Notes: generated by a model from the letters alone, not told the origin. A DNA stretch of 64,000 nucleotides from Protopterus annectens (GCF_019279795.1 NC_056731.1:861461986-861525985), one strand, 5' to 3'; positions 12,425-22,362 are shown, numbered from the stretch's first letter. Made by a program: numbers and translations.

Positions 12425-12555
12425 GGTGCCCGAAGCAGAAGCAGTTCGCAAGTGCCGGTCGGCAGACAACTGAAATTTTCGTTTTCGAGTTTCAGAACCA
12501 AAGTCTTCTACTAAGCTAAGTACCTCATTGGGGAACCCTTTTCTTGCTCTAAACC

Positions 12556-14345
12556 GAGTCAGTAAAAGTTAACAATTGTTTTTCTTGTGGAAAGCAAATA
12601 CCTCATAAAGATTTTCATTCGTACTGCATTCTTTGCTTATGCCCAGACCACGACGTACCTCGCTGTCGGTTTTGTGCCTTATTCAAACCTCAAACTATTC
12701 GTTGTCGGTTTATTTACACTTCTAAATAATTTGGTACTTGGTTCAGTTATCCAGAAATGGCTTTGGTAAGCCACCCAACTACCGGCATTTCGAAAAAATG
12801 CAAAGTTAAAGACAGAGACAGAAAGCATTGGTCCAAAGCTGCCGAGGACACTTCTCCTGAACTAGTCGCCAGTTCGCCAGTACTCAGTGAGGTGCTTTCG
12901 CAGCCCCTGATACCCACTACTTCAGATTCGCAGGCCTCTTCTGAGACCCATTTGGAGTCTGGTATGCCGCAAGAAGCTTCTTTGACTGTGGAAACTGTGG
13001 ATGTCTCTACCTTGGATGGGTCCACAGCCGCTGTGCAGGCACCGGCTTCTGAGAGTGTATTCAGGCCTACTGACTTGCATATTAAACCAACGCCATCTTC
13101 TTCTTCAAGGCCTAAAACTTGATCCATGCCTAGAAAACCGACGCCCAGACCGCATGGTCAGGCCGCTATGCCTAAAAAACAAATGATAACAATGGCTGAA
13201 GACCTTATTACTCTAATCAGGGGAAGCCACCCTTCCCCCTCTAAGAGACCTAGGACTGATTTACCTTCTGATTCTTCTGATCAGACTCTGAAATTTCTGT
13301 TTCCTCTGATGACCAGGATTTACCCTTATCTACCAATGAGGATTCTGATGCAGAGGACTCCATTCCCTCTGCTTCCCCTCCAGAGGATTTCTCTTTTGGT
13401 GAAATCTTGCATACTCTTAGGGAGCATTTTTGCTGGGAAAGCCAGGATTACTCTGACTCCAAAATGAGGCTTAGGGATTTCTTACTCCTGCCCCAACACA
13501 GGCCTTTAGCTATCCCTCCTGTACTGGACATTGTTGATGATGCCTTCTTGGAATCTAGCCTGGCTGTTTACCTCCTGCTCCCAGAAAACCTGATAGCTAT
13601 TACAGGGTTCCTGACTCTCACAAGTTCCTTTTTAAAAATCCTGCTGCGGATCCTGAGACCATTTCACAGGGACCCAAGGGCATTAAGGCTACTACTGCCA
13701 AAAATCCTACTCCTCCTGATAGAGATTCCAGGGCGCTGGATAGATGGGGTAAGAAGGTATACACTTCTGCAACCTTGGCCATTAGGGCCTTAAACTGCCA
13801 GTTTCATATTATTGGATTGCTTAAACAGAAAATTATGTTGATTCCTGACTGTGCTGAAAATAAAGATTTACAGGATTTAATGCATTCTGCTGAACAAATT
13901 GGAAAATATACTTTGCAATGTGGTTTTGATTCATTAGAGGCATCTTGCAGGGCTGCTGTCACTTGGTCTGTACTTAGAAGGCATGCTTGGCTTAAGGAGT
14001 AATCTTTGCTAGATCATGTTAAAGCTAAATTGCTGGATGCTCCCTTAAATCAAGACCGCCTGTTTGGCAACAAAGCAGAAGAAGTACTTAAAATGATGGA
14101 GGAAACAGCTAAATCTATGCAAACTGTTAAAGATTTCCTGCAAGTACAGCCTCCCAGATTTAGTAGGCATTGGCCCTCTAAGAATTGGTCCTTTCCTGCT
14201 TCTTTCAGGCCTTCTCAGTCCAAACCCAAAACCAGAAGAACACCCAGGCTGCAGTCCCAAGGTACTCACAGGACTAAGCAGTGGAGGGCTCCCACTTCCA
14301 AAGCAGGGAGTAGTAAGACTAGCCCTATGGTGAACTGTCTCAGTG
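12556..14345 (+). pseudogene. DIRS-1 gag, frameshifted
   Basis: Homologous to the long gag frame of DIRS-2 (60595). The Cys/His motif (C-F-S-C-G-K-Q-I-P, then H-x3-Y-C-x2-C) starts at 12567. The start codon is lost: DIRS-2 has CCGATGTCAG where this copy has CCGAGTCAG. Pieces are 12757-13122 ('SSPVLSEVLSQPLIPTTSDS'), 13126-13467 with the 'MAEDLITLIRGSHPSPSKR' segment, 13775-14002 ('AIRALNCQFH') and 14006-14345 ('SMQTVKDFLQVQPPR'). Each is in a different frame or separated by a stop. Gag would form the nucleic-acid-binding particle of the element. Codon-level similarity to DIRS-2 is high, so both come from one subfamily. Confidence 0.85.
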
Positions 14346-15920
14346 ACTTAACGTTAAACCTTCCAAACCCTGCACAACTGACTGTTCCTTTAAGGGGAAA
14401 GATTGCCCTGCAGGCAAAAAATTGGGAACTCATTAACCAGGACAAATGGGTTTTAAATATAGTTTCCCAAGGATACAGATTCCTCTTCCACTCCTTACCA
14501 ACCCCAAACGGTTGGCCAGATCTACCCCCAAATCAGTGGGCAAAGGCTCAAAAGCAAGTTCTCTCTCTTTTAAGCATCAGGGATATTCCCCTTGTCCCAG
14601 AAGAAGAATGGGGACAAGGTTTCTACTCAGACTTTTTCTGGTTCCCAGAAAAGACAATTCCTAGTGTCCTATCCTGGACCTGTCTATTCTAAATACATTT
14701 TTGGTAATCCCAAAATTCAAGATGCTAACTCTTCATCAGCTGCTTCCTATGCTAGGCAAAGATGCCTGGTTGGCAACACTGGATTTAAAGGAAGCCTACC
14801 TGCACATCCCAATAAGGGAATCTTGCAGAAGATACCTATGCTTCAAAGCAGACTACATGCACTATCAGTTCTCTGCACTGCCCTTTGGCTTATCTACTGC
14901 TCCCAGGGTATTTACTAAGTGCCTAGCTCCAGTCATTGCATTTTGCAGGCAAAGAAATATTCAAATATACCCATACCTGGACAATTGTCTAATTTGGGCA
15001 GAAAGCCAGGACATACTATTAAATAATCTGGCATTTGTAAAGAAATTGCTAACTTCTCTGGCTTACACTATAAACAAAAAGAAATCACATCTTGTACCCT
15101 GCCAACAAATTGTATTCCTGGGGGCAAGCTTGAATACAACTTCCCAGATGGCCCACCTCACGCCAGAGAAACAAGTTCATTTGACAGCCTACTTCAAACT
15201 ACTGGCCACAAAGACCCAGCTATCTGCAAGGAAAATACTGCAAGCCCTAAGGTTCATGGCCTCCTGCATTCTACTAATTCCATATGCAAGACTGCATATG
15301 AGGAAACTACAATGGTATCTAAAAAGCCTATGGTGTCAACATTCTTAGGATCTAGAATCAATGATTCCTACAATACCTTGTCTACAGATAGAATTCCTTT
15401 GGTGGGCAGAGGCCTGCCACCAAAACAAGGAACTGACATTCACTCTACCCCCTGCCACCCAAACCCTAACAACAGATGCATCAGACTATGCATGGGGGGG
15501 GGGGGTCACTTGGCAGGGAAGTGCATTCAGGGCAAATGGAACCCAAGTCAAATGCACCTGCATATCAATCAAAAAGAAATGTTAACTGTACAGAATGCTC
15601 TGACAGCATTCAAAGACCACATTCTTCCAGGACAATTATTGGTAAAGACGGACAACACCACTGTTATGTGGTACATAAACAAGCAGTAAGGAACCCACTC
15701 ATACCCTCTCTGCAGACTAGCCATGGCTCTATGGAACACAGCCTTGAGCTACCAAGTGCACATACAGGCTCAGTTCCTGCCAGGAAAGCTAAATACACTG
15801 GCAGATGTCCTAAGCAAAAATCTCAGGGACCCACACAAGTGGAAACTGAAATCAAAGATATTCAACATGTTGAGAAACAAATGGGGGAGCCCAGAGATAA
15901 ACCTGTTTGCCTCACCCTAG
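14346..15920 (+). pseudogene. DIRS-1 reverse transcriptase / RNase H, broken
   Basis: The RT N-terminal zone 'INQDKWVLNIVSQGYRF' precedes motif A 'ATLDLKEAYLHIPI' (frame 14701-15348), then 'FSALPFGLSTAPRVFTK' and the catalytic box, which reads PYLDNC rather than PYLDDC. The second catalytic Asp is therefore replaced. RNase H follows with 'TLTTDASDYAWG', 'HINQKEMLTVQNAL' and 'LVKTDNTTVMWYINKQ'. A G-run at 15496-15505 has shifted the frame. The C-terminal 'LADVLSKNLRD' and 'FNMLRNKWGSPEINLFAS' segment (15723-15920) is the DIRS-type end of pol. It lies directly upstream of the recombinase. Confidence 0.88.
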
Positions 15921-16146
15921 AACTACTAATTGGACAAATTCTGTACAAGTACTCCCCCTCTGCCTCTCCTCTCCAAGGTACTACTAAAGATCAAACAAGA
16001 CAAACCAAGGACAGTACTGATTGCACCAGACTGACCACGCCAACACTGGTACCCCCTCTTGCACAGTGTGTCACTGCTGGCACCTGCTTCAGAACCCTGC
16101 CCTGCTGTCCCAGCAGGAGGGCCGGATTCTGCACCCACAACTTCAA

Positions 16147-17038
16147 ACCCTGAACCTGGCAGCCTGGCTAATTACCTGATCTCTCCATTACCATCCCTCA
16201 GTAAGCAAGTGATGGATGTCATTCTGGAGGCAAAGAGGCCTAGTACTAGAAAATCCTATGCTGGAAAATGGAAAAGATTCTGTTCCTGGAACCAAACTCA
16301 GCAAATGGGCACATCAGCACCAAATTTACCTCAGATTTTTTCAATACTTAACTGAGATGCTTCACAAGGGCCTTTCCTTTTCCTCCATCAAAATTCATGC
16401 CTCAGTCATTTCAGCTCATTACAATACAGAACCACCCCTCTTCTCTCATCCACTGCTGATGCAGTTCCTTAGAGGGGCCAAAAACTTAAGACCACCCAGG
16501 AGAGCCCCTACTCCAGCCTGGGACCTTAACTTTGTATTGGAAAAGCTCACTCTACCTCCCTTTGAGCCAGCTGTAAATGCAAAGTTGAAATTCCTTTCTT
16601 GGAAAACAGCCTTCCTTCTAGCCATCACTTCAGCAAGAAGGGTGTCTGAATTACAGACCGTCATGGCAGTGAAGCCTTTCATCATCTTTCATGCGGACAG
16701 GGTATCCCTCAGGACCAATCCCTCCTTCATGCCCAAGGTGGTATCCAGTGTGGCCCTTAATCAGTCCATTCATTTGCCAGCCTTCTTTTCTAATCCACAG
16801 AACAAAGGGAAATGAATACTGCACTCCCTGGAAGTGCACAGACAACTTAGATTTTACTTGGACAGGACTAAACCTCTCAGGAAATCTGAACAGCTGCTGG
16901 TTGCATTTGCTGCAGGGGCAGAGGGGAAGGCCATTTCAAAGCAAACCATTTCTAAGTAGATAGGCCACTGCATTCATTTCTGCTATAAGCACCATGGAAA
17001 ACCCTACCCCACAGGGGATAGGACCACATTCAACCAGG
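16147..17038 (+). pseudogene. DIRS-1 tyrosine recombinase, N-terminal and middle part
   Basis: The core-binding domain begins 'SLSKQVMDVILEAKRPSTRK' (frame 16059-16355), shifts frame near 16320, and continues 'GLSFSSIKIHASVISAHY'. The first catalytic Arg lies in 'AITSARRVSELQ' (frame 16216-16815). After a further shift comes 'FYLDRTKPLRKSEQLLVAFA', then 'TISK' with a stop. The gene is cut at 17038, inside the segment that should carry the second Arg-His box, by CR1-1, and resumes at 20099. The recombinase normally integrates the circular DNA copy. Confidence 0.85.
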
Positions 17039-17698
17039 GCTGATCGAAAGTTTGCTTGTTTGTTTGTTTAATTTAACTGTGGAGACTGCCCACTAAAGTG
17101 TGCTAGCCTGTGTAACTAATTTATCACTGTTTCTGCATTTTCTGTGTGTTTCTACCAAAAAAACAAAAAAATAATCCTTGTTTTCCCGCCTTCCTCGACT
17201 AGTTTAGACCAGTTTACAGGCATTGCTGTATTCTGGGCTGTGGTGTAGTTCCTGTGTTGTCCATTACCTTACTTGGATAAAAGGAAGTTTCTTTGCTCAC
17301 CAGTGGGAGTGGGGAGCCTTGAGCAGCCTACCTGTCCTTGGGGGAAGTGACCTCAGCACAAGAAGCTGTAGTAATTGGTTGTTTGGGACCATTTCCAGCT
17401 CTTTTGTAGTTCACTGTTTAAAATCCGCTTTTGCACGGCTTTCTGCGGGTCAGATGCATAGCGCCGGTTAAACAAGGTTAAACTTTTTCTGGCTTCGCCA
17501 AGTCTGTTCTTCAAATTTTCCCTTAAGGAAGCTCTACTCTTAGTATAACCAGACTACTCACTGTATTATAAGCCTAGCACTTGTTCTCAATACATCTCTA
17601 CTAAGTAAGCACTCTGCACTAAGTAAAGCACTACATCTACTTACCACCCTGTGAATACCCACTCTTAAAGGTATACCACTCCCTTATACTGTTCTAGC

Positions 17699-18697
17699 AT
17701 GTCGAGTGGTACATTACTGGCGGCAACTCGAGTTCAGCTGGTCAATCTGGGTATCTTGAGACAATGCTACAATTGTCTCATGTACACAGACAACCCTCTC
17801 CTCCTCCCAACAAACACAAATACATGTGAGAGATGCAACTATATAGCCAAACTGGAGGCTGAACTCTCTCAACTCAGGGCTGGCATGACCAGACAGGAGG
17901 AGATGGCAACCACACACACAACAATCCCAGTCCCACATAGACCTACCACAACTGCAAACCAAACACATAAAAACACAAAGACCTACTCGGAGGCTCCAAT
18001 AAAAAACTTACCAAAACAACAGAGGCTCCCAAAGCAGACATCCAAAAATCCACCACCTCAAAACAAAACACATGCAACACATGCTTCAATAAATCAGTGT
18101 GTCAACCAATCGCAGCCCTTAAGGCCAAACACCTTGCCTGATACACTAGTAATAGGTGACTCCATAGTCAGACACACCGATGTCCCACTGACCAGGCTGA
18201 ACAAGGAGAAGGTGACTGTGAGCTGTCTATCGGGAGCTAGGATCCGCCACATAACACACGCACTCAGGTCACTCCAAAGCAAGTACAAATATGACTCCAT
18301 CATTGTCCATGCTGGTGTGAATGACCTGAGACGTACCTCCCTGGACTACATGAAAAGAGACATAGAGGAGCTCTCTGATTATGTAGCCCAGGCTGGTATG
18401 ACCCTGACCCTGAGCAGCATCTTGCCCTCACCAAGAATGATACCACAATACAAAGACAAGATGATCAGCTTTAACAATTGGCTCAATTACTGGTGTCATT
18501 CTAAGGGGATCCAATGTCTGTCTGCCTGGGATGATATGTTGGACAAGCCACGCTGCTTCGCAACGGATGGCTTACACCTGTCACCACTGGGCTTCCGGAT
18601 ATTGGCTAAGGCTCTTGCCACCCCCATAGTGCCTTTTTACGCAAGGCTCAAAAGACAAACCCACATCCTTAGAAAGCAAAAATGGAAAAAAAACTAA
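17699..18697 (+). CDS. CR1 ORF1 protein: zinc-finger-like N-terminus plus SGNH esterase domain, 332 aa, intact
   Basis: An open frame of 332 codons. Cys23-x2-Cys26 and Cys43-x2-Cys46 form a probable zinc-binding knuckle. It is followed by a short helical, coiled-coil-like stretch (about 48-70), then a Pro/Gln/Asn/Thr-rich linker (about 75-145). The SGNH-hydrolase domain has block I 'VIGDSIVRH' (Ser155), block III 'VHAGVNDLR' (Asn208) and block V 'DGLHLSPLGF' (Asp290, His293). Esterase-bearing ORF1 proteins are known in the CR1 and L2 groups and are thought to help the RNA-protein particle or membrane contact. The exact role is unsettled. The stop overlaps the ORF2 start by 16 bases. The same protein is broken in the reverse copy at 47331-48649. 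An intact ORF1 beside a gutted ORF2 is unusual. Confidence 0.9.
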   Translation: MSSGTLLAATRVQLVNLGILRQCYNCLMYTDNPLLLPTNTNTCERCNYIAKLEAELSQLRAGMTRQEEMATTHTTIPVPHRPTTTANQTHKNTKTYSEAPIKNLPKQQRLPKQTSKNPPPQNKTHATHASINQCVNQSQPLRPNTLPDTLVIGDSIVRHTDVPLTRLNKEKVTVSCLSGARIRHITHALRSLQSKYKYDSIIVHAGVNDLRRTSLDYMKRDIEELSDYVAQAGMTLTLSSILPSPRMIPQYKDKMISFNNWLNYWCHSKGIQCLSAWDDMLDKPRCFATDGLHLSPLGFRILAKALATPIVPFYARLKRQTHILRKQKWKKN

Positions 18698-19959
18698 AGG
18701 TAATGCTGCTCAATGCCAGAATCTCAAGATGCAGGCACCTGATGCACTCCTCAGCATGGAGAACATCGACGTCTGTGCAGTAACTGAAACCTGGTTCAAG
18801 GCTCCTGAGAGCACCCCACGCTACCAGGCTATACCTCGTATCATGCTTTTCGGCCCCAAAACCCAGGCCGAACCACAAAGGGAGGGGGAGTGTCCATATT
18901 CATAAAGGACACCCACACCTCCAGGTTAGTAGCAACACATGAAGCATCAAAAGAGACCATACAGGTGCAACTAACCACAGGCAAAACTGCTATACAACTG
19001 GTAGCATGTTACAGACCACCCTCCCAATCTCAAGAACCCCACTCAGCCTTCCTGAAGACATTGGAGGATATGAATGTATCACAAAATACCATCATACTGG
19101 GAGACTTCAACTACCCAAACATAGATTGGGTACATTATTTTAGCCCTAACACCCTAGCCCAAAGGTTCCTGGAATTCATAAATTCAAATGCACTGGAACA
19201 ACTAGTCACCTCTCCCACTAGGGGAGATAATATACTAGACCTGATCATCACAAACACGGAAAAAGTAATCAGAGACCTAGGGACCCAAGTAGACAGCGAC
19301 CTCTCATTTGACACCCACGTTGCCAAAGTGGTTAGAAAAACATTCTACCTTGCACACCTCATCATGAAGGGTTTCACATCCAGATCCAAGGATGTCATTG
19401 TACCCCTATATTCCTCCCTCATCAGACCCATGATTGAGTACAATACCCCATTTGGTATGTACCTCACCCGGCACTTGCAACAGCTGGAGAGACCACAAAA
19501 ATACCTCACCAAAAGGATCAAGGGATCAAGGGTCTCCAACATATGTCTTATTCTGCCAGAATAAAGAAACTTCAGCTCTATTCAGTAGCATACCGCCTGC
19601 TCAGAGGTGATCTCTGCCTGACGTACAAGGCCATGTCCAATCAGGATCTGATGGACATGCTCCACCTCAAAAAATCCAAATCCATCAGGACCACGAGAGC
19701 TAAAGACTTAAACCTTGGCACAAGTATGAATAGGACATGCTGGAGGGATAGATTCATAACCCAGAGGCTTCCCATGCTTTGGAACAGGATCCCAGTTCGT
19801 ATTAGGCAGAGCCCCTCACTGACTCTCTTCAAGAAAAATCTTGATGAGTGGATGGGAGATCGTAAGTTTACCCCAGGGGTCGCATCTGTGTCACTGCTAG
19901 ACAGGGGCACAGTAAACAAATTCTGTTATATAAGGGGACCTTCACTGTGTCACTACTAG
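18682..19959 (+). pseudogene. CR1-1 ORF2, endonuclease fused to RT C-terminal region by deletion
   Basis: ORF2 starts at 18682 ('MEKKLKVMLLNAR') and loses frame near 18718. The endonuclease continues at 18890 ('SIFIKDTHTSRLVA', then 'IILGDFNYPNIDW'). After 'NILDLIITN' the frame passes straight into 'TEKVIRDLGTQVDSDLSFD', which in complete relatives lies beyond the RT catalytic core. The fused frame runs 18890-19564 and ends near 'KRIKGSRVSNICLILPE'. The C-terminal 'RTCWRDRFITQRLPMLWNR' segment follows in another frame (19543-19959). RT motifs A to C are entirely absent, a loss of about 1.6 kb judged from the reverse copy at 44780-47330. Confidence 0.88.
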
Positions 19960-20098
19960 ACAGAGGCACAGTATTCTAGATTTATTCTGTACATTTTTGT
20001 ACCATTTCATGGGGTGGCAAAAGCCACATCGCTATGGCTAGGCTTACAAATGCCCCAGGGCAGATAGCCTAGTACTATACTATGAAACTATGAAACTA

Positions 20099-20230
20099 TC
20101 TACCTCAACAGCCTTTCTCAGAGGTGTCCCTACCAGGGACATCCTAGAAACTGCTACCTGGAGTTCTGTACATACCTTCACCAAGCATTACTACTTGCCA
20201 ATTTTTTTTAAAATCCAGAGCTGGCTTTGC
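20099..20230 (+). pseudogene. DIRS-1 tyrosine recombinase, C-terminal part
   Basis: It resumes the recombinase after CR1-1: 'STAFLRGVPTRDILETATW' and then 'SSVHTFTKHYYL', which carries the candidate catalytic Tyr of the family's His-Tyr-Tyr motif. The reading matches the frame expected from the piece ending at 17038. A run of T at 20203-20210 follows. Confidence 0.88.
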
Positions 20231-20289
20231 CACTGCAGTCTTGCAGGGCCTTATAGCTGGCCCTGATGCTGTCTAATTACCTCCTCCCA

Positions 20290-20420
20290 TCCTTCGCTTT
20301 GGGAATCTACCCAAATGTGATGACTGCAACAGTGAAACACGAAGAACTTAGTACAGTTGTGTAAACTTACCATAAATGTGGATGTTCGAGTGTATTCACT
20401 GTTGCAGTCATAGTTACCCT
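20290..20420. repeat. DIRS-1 internal complementary region (ICR)
   Basis: 20293-20348 is the reverse complement of the left element end (from 12242: GTTCTTCGTGTTT, then the CTGTTGCAGTC block). 20350-20418 is the reverse complement of the right end (20714-20773: CATAAATGTGGATGTTC and ACAGTTGTGTAAAC). The region is therefore a copy of both ends joined. In DIRS elements this region is held to template completion of the circular replication intermediate. Confidence 0.85.
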
Positions 20421-20568
20421 CCCTCCAGCCCCCTGACTTCTATTGACTATACCTCTATTCTTGTTTACGATGCTTAAAGCTTTTTGGTGTATTTGCTTTT
20501 TTGTTGGAGGTGTAACCTTGTATGTAATTGCTTCCCATTATGGGGGCACCTGAAATCTGGGGCAAGAA

Positions 20569-20773
20569 ATACTGATGTAATGGCTTCGGCTGCATGCTTT
20601 ATACTCCTGACTACCTGACGTCATGGAAGATGAGACAGCAACTGATGCAGGACCCAAGACTTTGATAATAAGGCCGACTGAGGGCTACTGCAAGCAAATA
20701 TCCCAAATTTGATTACTGCAACAGTGAATACACTTAAACATCTACATTTATGGTAAGTGTACACAACTGTACT
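20569..20773 (-). repeat. DIRS-1 right inverted terminal repeat
   Basis: Reverse complement of 12242-12424 for most of its length, including 'CCTGACGTCATGGAAG', 'GACCCAAGACTTTG' and 'ACTGCAACAGTGAA'. It extends past the left repeat by about 40 bp ('CATTTATGGTAAGTGTACAC'), an extension that is also present in the ICR. Its end at about 20773 was taken from the ICR joint. Confidence 0.87.
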
Positions 20774-21865
20774 TTTTCTCCTCAGTTTTCTGATTCAGAC
20801 TCAGAGGATACCTCGCTTTCTGATTTTCCTTGTGGGCGTTTCTCTTTCTCTGAGACTATTTCCAGAATGTGTCAAGTGTTTTCAGTGAGAGAACACTGAG
20901 GTTTCTTAGTGTCTCAAAAGTGTGTCACTGCCTGCAATTTTTTTCTGATGGCCAGCCTGCTGCCCCTAAAAAGACAGATAGAGTGTATAAAGTTCAGCAA
21001 ACTTACAAGCATTTATACACTATTCCTAAACCAGACACAGAAGCTATAACTTCAGTTAATTCAACTGTTGCTAAACGTTTAGTTAATTCCAGTCCTTCTC
21101 TCTCAGGCAAGGATGGGAATATTATTGATAAGTATGGAGAAAAAAGAGTTTGCCTCTGCAAGTTTGATTTTCTGAATTTTGAATTGTCAGGCTTATATGT
21201 TAGTATATTTTGAGTAATTGTGAAAGTATGAGGAGTGTTTTGACTGCAGTTTCTTCTTTTGAGGAAAAATCTGCTTTAAATAATTTAATTTCTTCCATTT
21301 TACAGGTCACAACTCATTGTTTACAGAGTGTGTGTATGACTCAGTTGATAACTTTGTCTGGGGCTATGGCTACTGGTTCTGTTTTGAGGAGGTTTGCTTG
21401 GCTGCATCCTTGGAACCTCTCAGATTATGTGAAAATTTAGTTTTTAAATTCTCCTTTGGACAGAGATTTAGTTTTTGGTTCCTGTGCTATAGAGGTTATC
21501 AAAAAGTGTGATGAAAGAGAGCAGTTGATATAGGAAATCTAATATTTTTCAGTCTCCCCTTTTTCCAATTTTTTAAGGGATTCTGTAACCCGTCGTCCAG
21601 TTTTGGCAAAAAAACAAAATAAGCAGTCTCAACACAATGCTGGTAGACAGAATTTTAAGAAGTGGCAAAGGAGGTCCCAAAAAGAATTCAGAAATCCTCT
21701 TAAAACCAAGGACAATCTGACAAGTCAGACTTGTTCTCCACACTCCTAGCAGTCCATTTCCCTTCTAGAAAGTCTAAACATCCACTTTTGTCTTTGGCAA
21801 CAGATAGTCTCAGACAAATGGGTTCAGAATATCATTCATCAAGGGTACAGATGGGAAATGAGGGC
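20774..21865 (+). pseudogene. Second, older DIRS-like gag lineage (middle and C-terminal part)
   Basis: It begins with an acidic/Ser patch 'FSDSDSEDTSLSDF', as in the DIRS-2 gag, then 'KTDRVYKVQQTYKHLY' and 'NIIDKYGEKR', which corresponds to 'NRWGKKVYTSA' in DIRS-2. Further on come 'SPLDRDLVFGSCAIEVIKK' (DIRS-2: 'APLNQDRLFVNKAEEVLKK'), 'QNFKKWQRRSQKEFRNP', and 'VSDKWVQNIIHQGYRWEM', the start of the pol region. The order and spacing match the DIRS gag, but identity is low, so this is a separate, older lineage. Many frame changes. It ends where a LINE-A 3' end begins. Confidence 0.7.
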
Positions 21866-22045
21866 GTCCAGTGAAGTGATGGCTGGACTATGTGAGAACA
21901 GACCTGCCATAGTCAGGCATGACTGTCAAAGAAGGTAGCAGAGCGGCATTGAATCGAGAGAGATGGTGTTTTACATGACACCCAGAACCCAAGTAGAAAA
22001 CAGGAAAAAGGGGATTGATGATGATGATGATGATGACGACCCTGT
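21866..22045 (+). mobile_element. LINE-A 3' end fragment with GAT tail
   Basis: A forward copy of the same RTE-like family as 3885-5345. The frame reads 'KWLDYVRTDLP', a stop, 'SGMTVKEGSRAALNRERW', then a tail (CACCCAGAACCCAAGTAGAA) followed by GATGATGATGATGATGATGACGAC at 22015-22038. Strongly 5'-truncated, which is usual for LINEs. Confidence 0.75.
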
Positions 22046-22266
22046 GGTTCCTCACTTGTTTTATATTTGCGTTTATGCTAAAATGAATTTCTTAATTTCT
22101 CCACTGGGGTTTCTCTCTGCTGCTTTCCTTTTACAGTACACATCCCCATCCCCAGGCAACTGATCTGCATACTTGCTTACGAGAGGGCCTGCTGTATCTT
22201 TCCCTCTATGGCATTATATTTAATAATGTTTTTCAGTTCCATATCTTTAGTCATATATGGTTACAA
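22046..22266. other. No gene recognised
   Basis: Short stretch between two LINE 3' ends with no recognisable motif. Confidence 0.4.
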
Positions 22267-22362
22267 GGTCATACGTCTGAAGTTTCTCCCCGGGCCTCTG
22301 CTGAAAATTGGCTTCATTCCAAGTCGAACTTTCCCAGTTAACAAATATTAAAAATAAAGTAC
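22267..22362 (+). mobile_element. L2-like LINE 3' tail
   Basis: The block TTTCTCCCCGGGCCTCTGCTGAAAA, a CTTTCCCAGTTAACAAAT segment and an AATAAA-rich end match 29770-29872 and, on the reverse strand, 30003-30115. This is a very short 5'-truncated copy. The family name is inferred from the longer copy at 30003-33900. Confidence 0.65.

Larger units (their letters stand above)
17039..20098 (+). mobile_element. CR1 LINE with internally deleted ORF2 (CR1-1)
   Basis: Contains a 5' UTR (17039-17698), ORF1 (17699-18697, open), a shortened ORF2 (18682-19959) and a 3' end with the family's tail of short repeats (ATGAAACT twice at 20080-20098; relatives end in ATGAACCT repeats at 28490 and 60530). Its ends are fixed by the host DIRS recombinase, which reads through once the CR1 is removed (CAACCAGG at 17038 to TCTACCTC at 20099). 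No clear target duplication is seen. The copy carries a long 5' UTR and is therefore not 5'-truncated, unlike most CR1 insertions. Confidence 0.9.
12242..20773 (+). mobile_element. DIRS-type tyrosine-recombinase retrotransposon (DIRS-1), interrupted by CR1-1
   Basis: All hallmark parts are present in order: left inverted terminal repeat, gag, RT/RNase H with the pol C-terminal segment, tyrosine recombinase, internal complementary region (ICR) and right inverted terminal repeat. Subtracting the 3.06-kb CR1 leaves about 5.5 kb, normal for DIRS. The end points were set from the ICR, which joins complements of both ends and so marks where they abut in the circular intermediate. Coding regions contain several frameshifts and stops, so the copy is dead. 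It lies within what looks like an older DIRS-related element. DIRS elements integrate by recombinase without target duplication, and none is seen. Confidence 0.9.

Noticed and set aside
17223-17471. 82-codon frame upstream of CR1-1 ORF1
   Set aside because: It lies in the CR1 5' UTR, has no motif and no counterpart in CR1-3.
16147-20230. Host or phage-type integrase gene
   Set aside because: The tyrosine recombinase is placed after a DIRS RT/RNase H and before an ICR and inverted terminal repeat, so it belongs to the retrotransposon.
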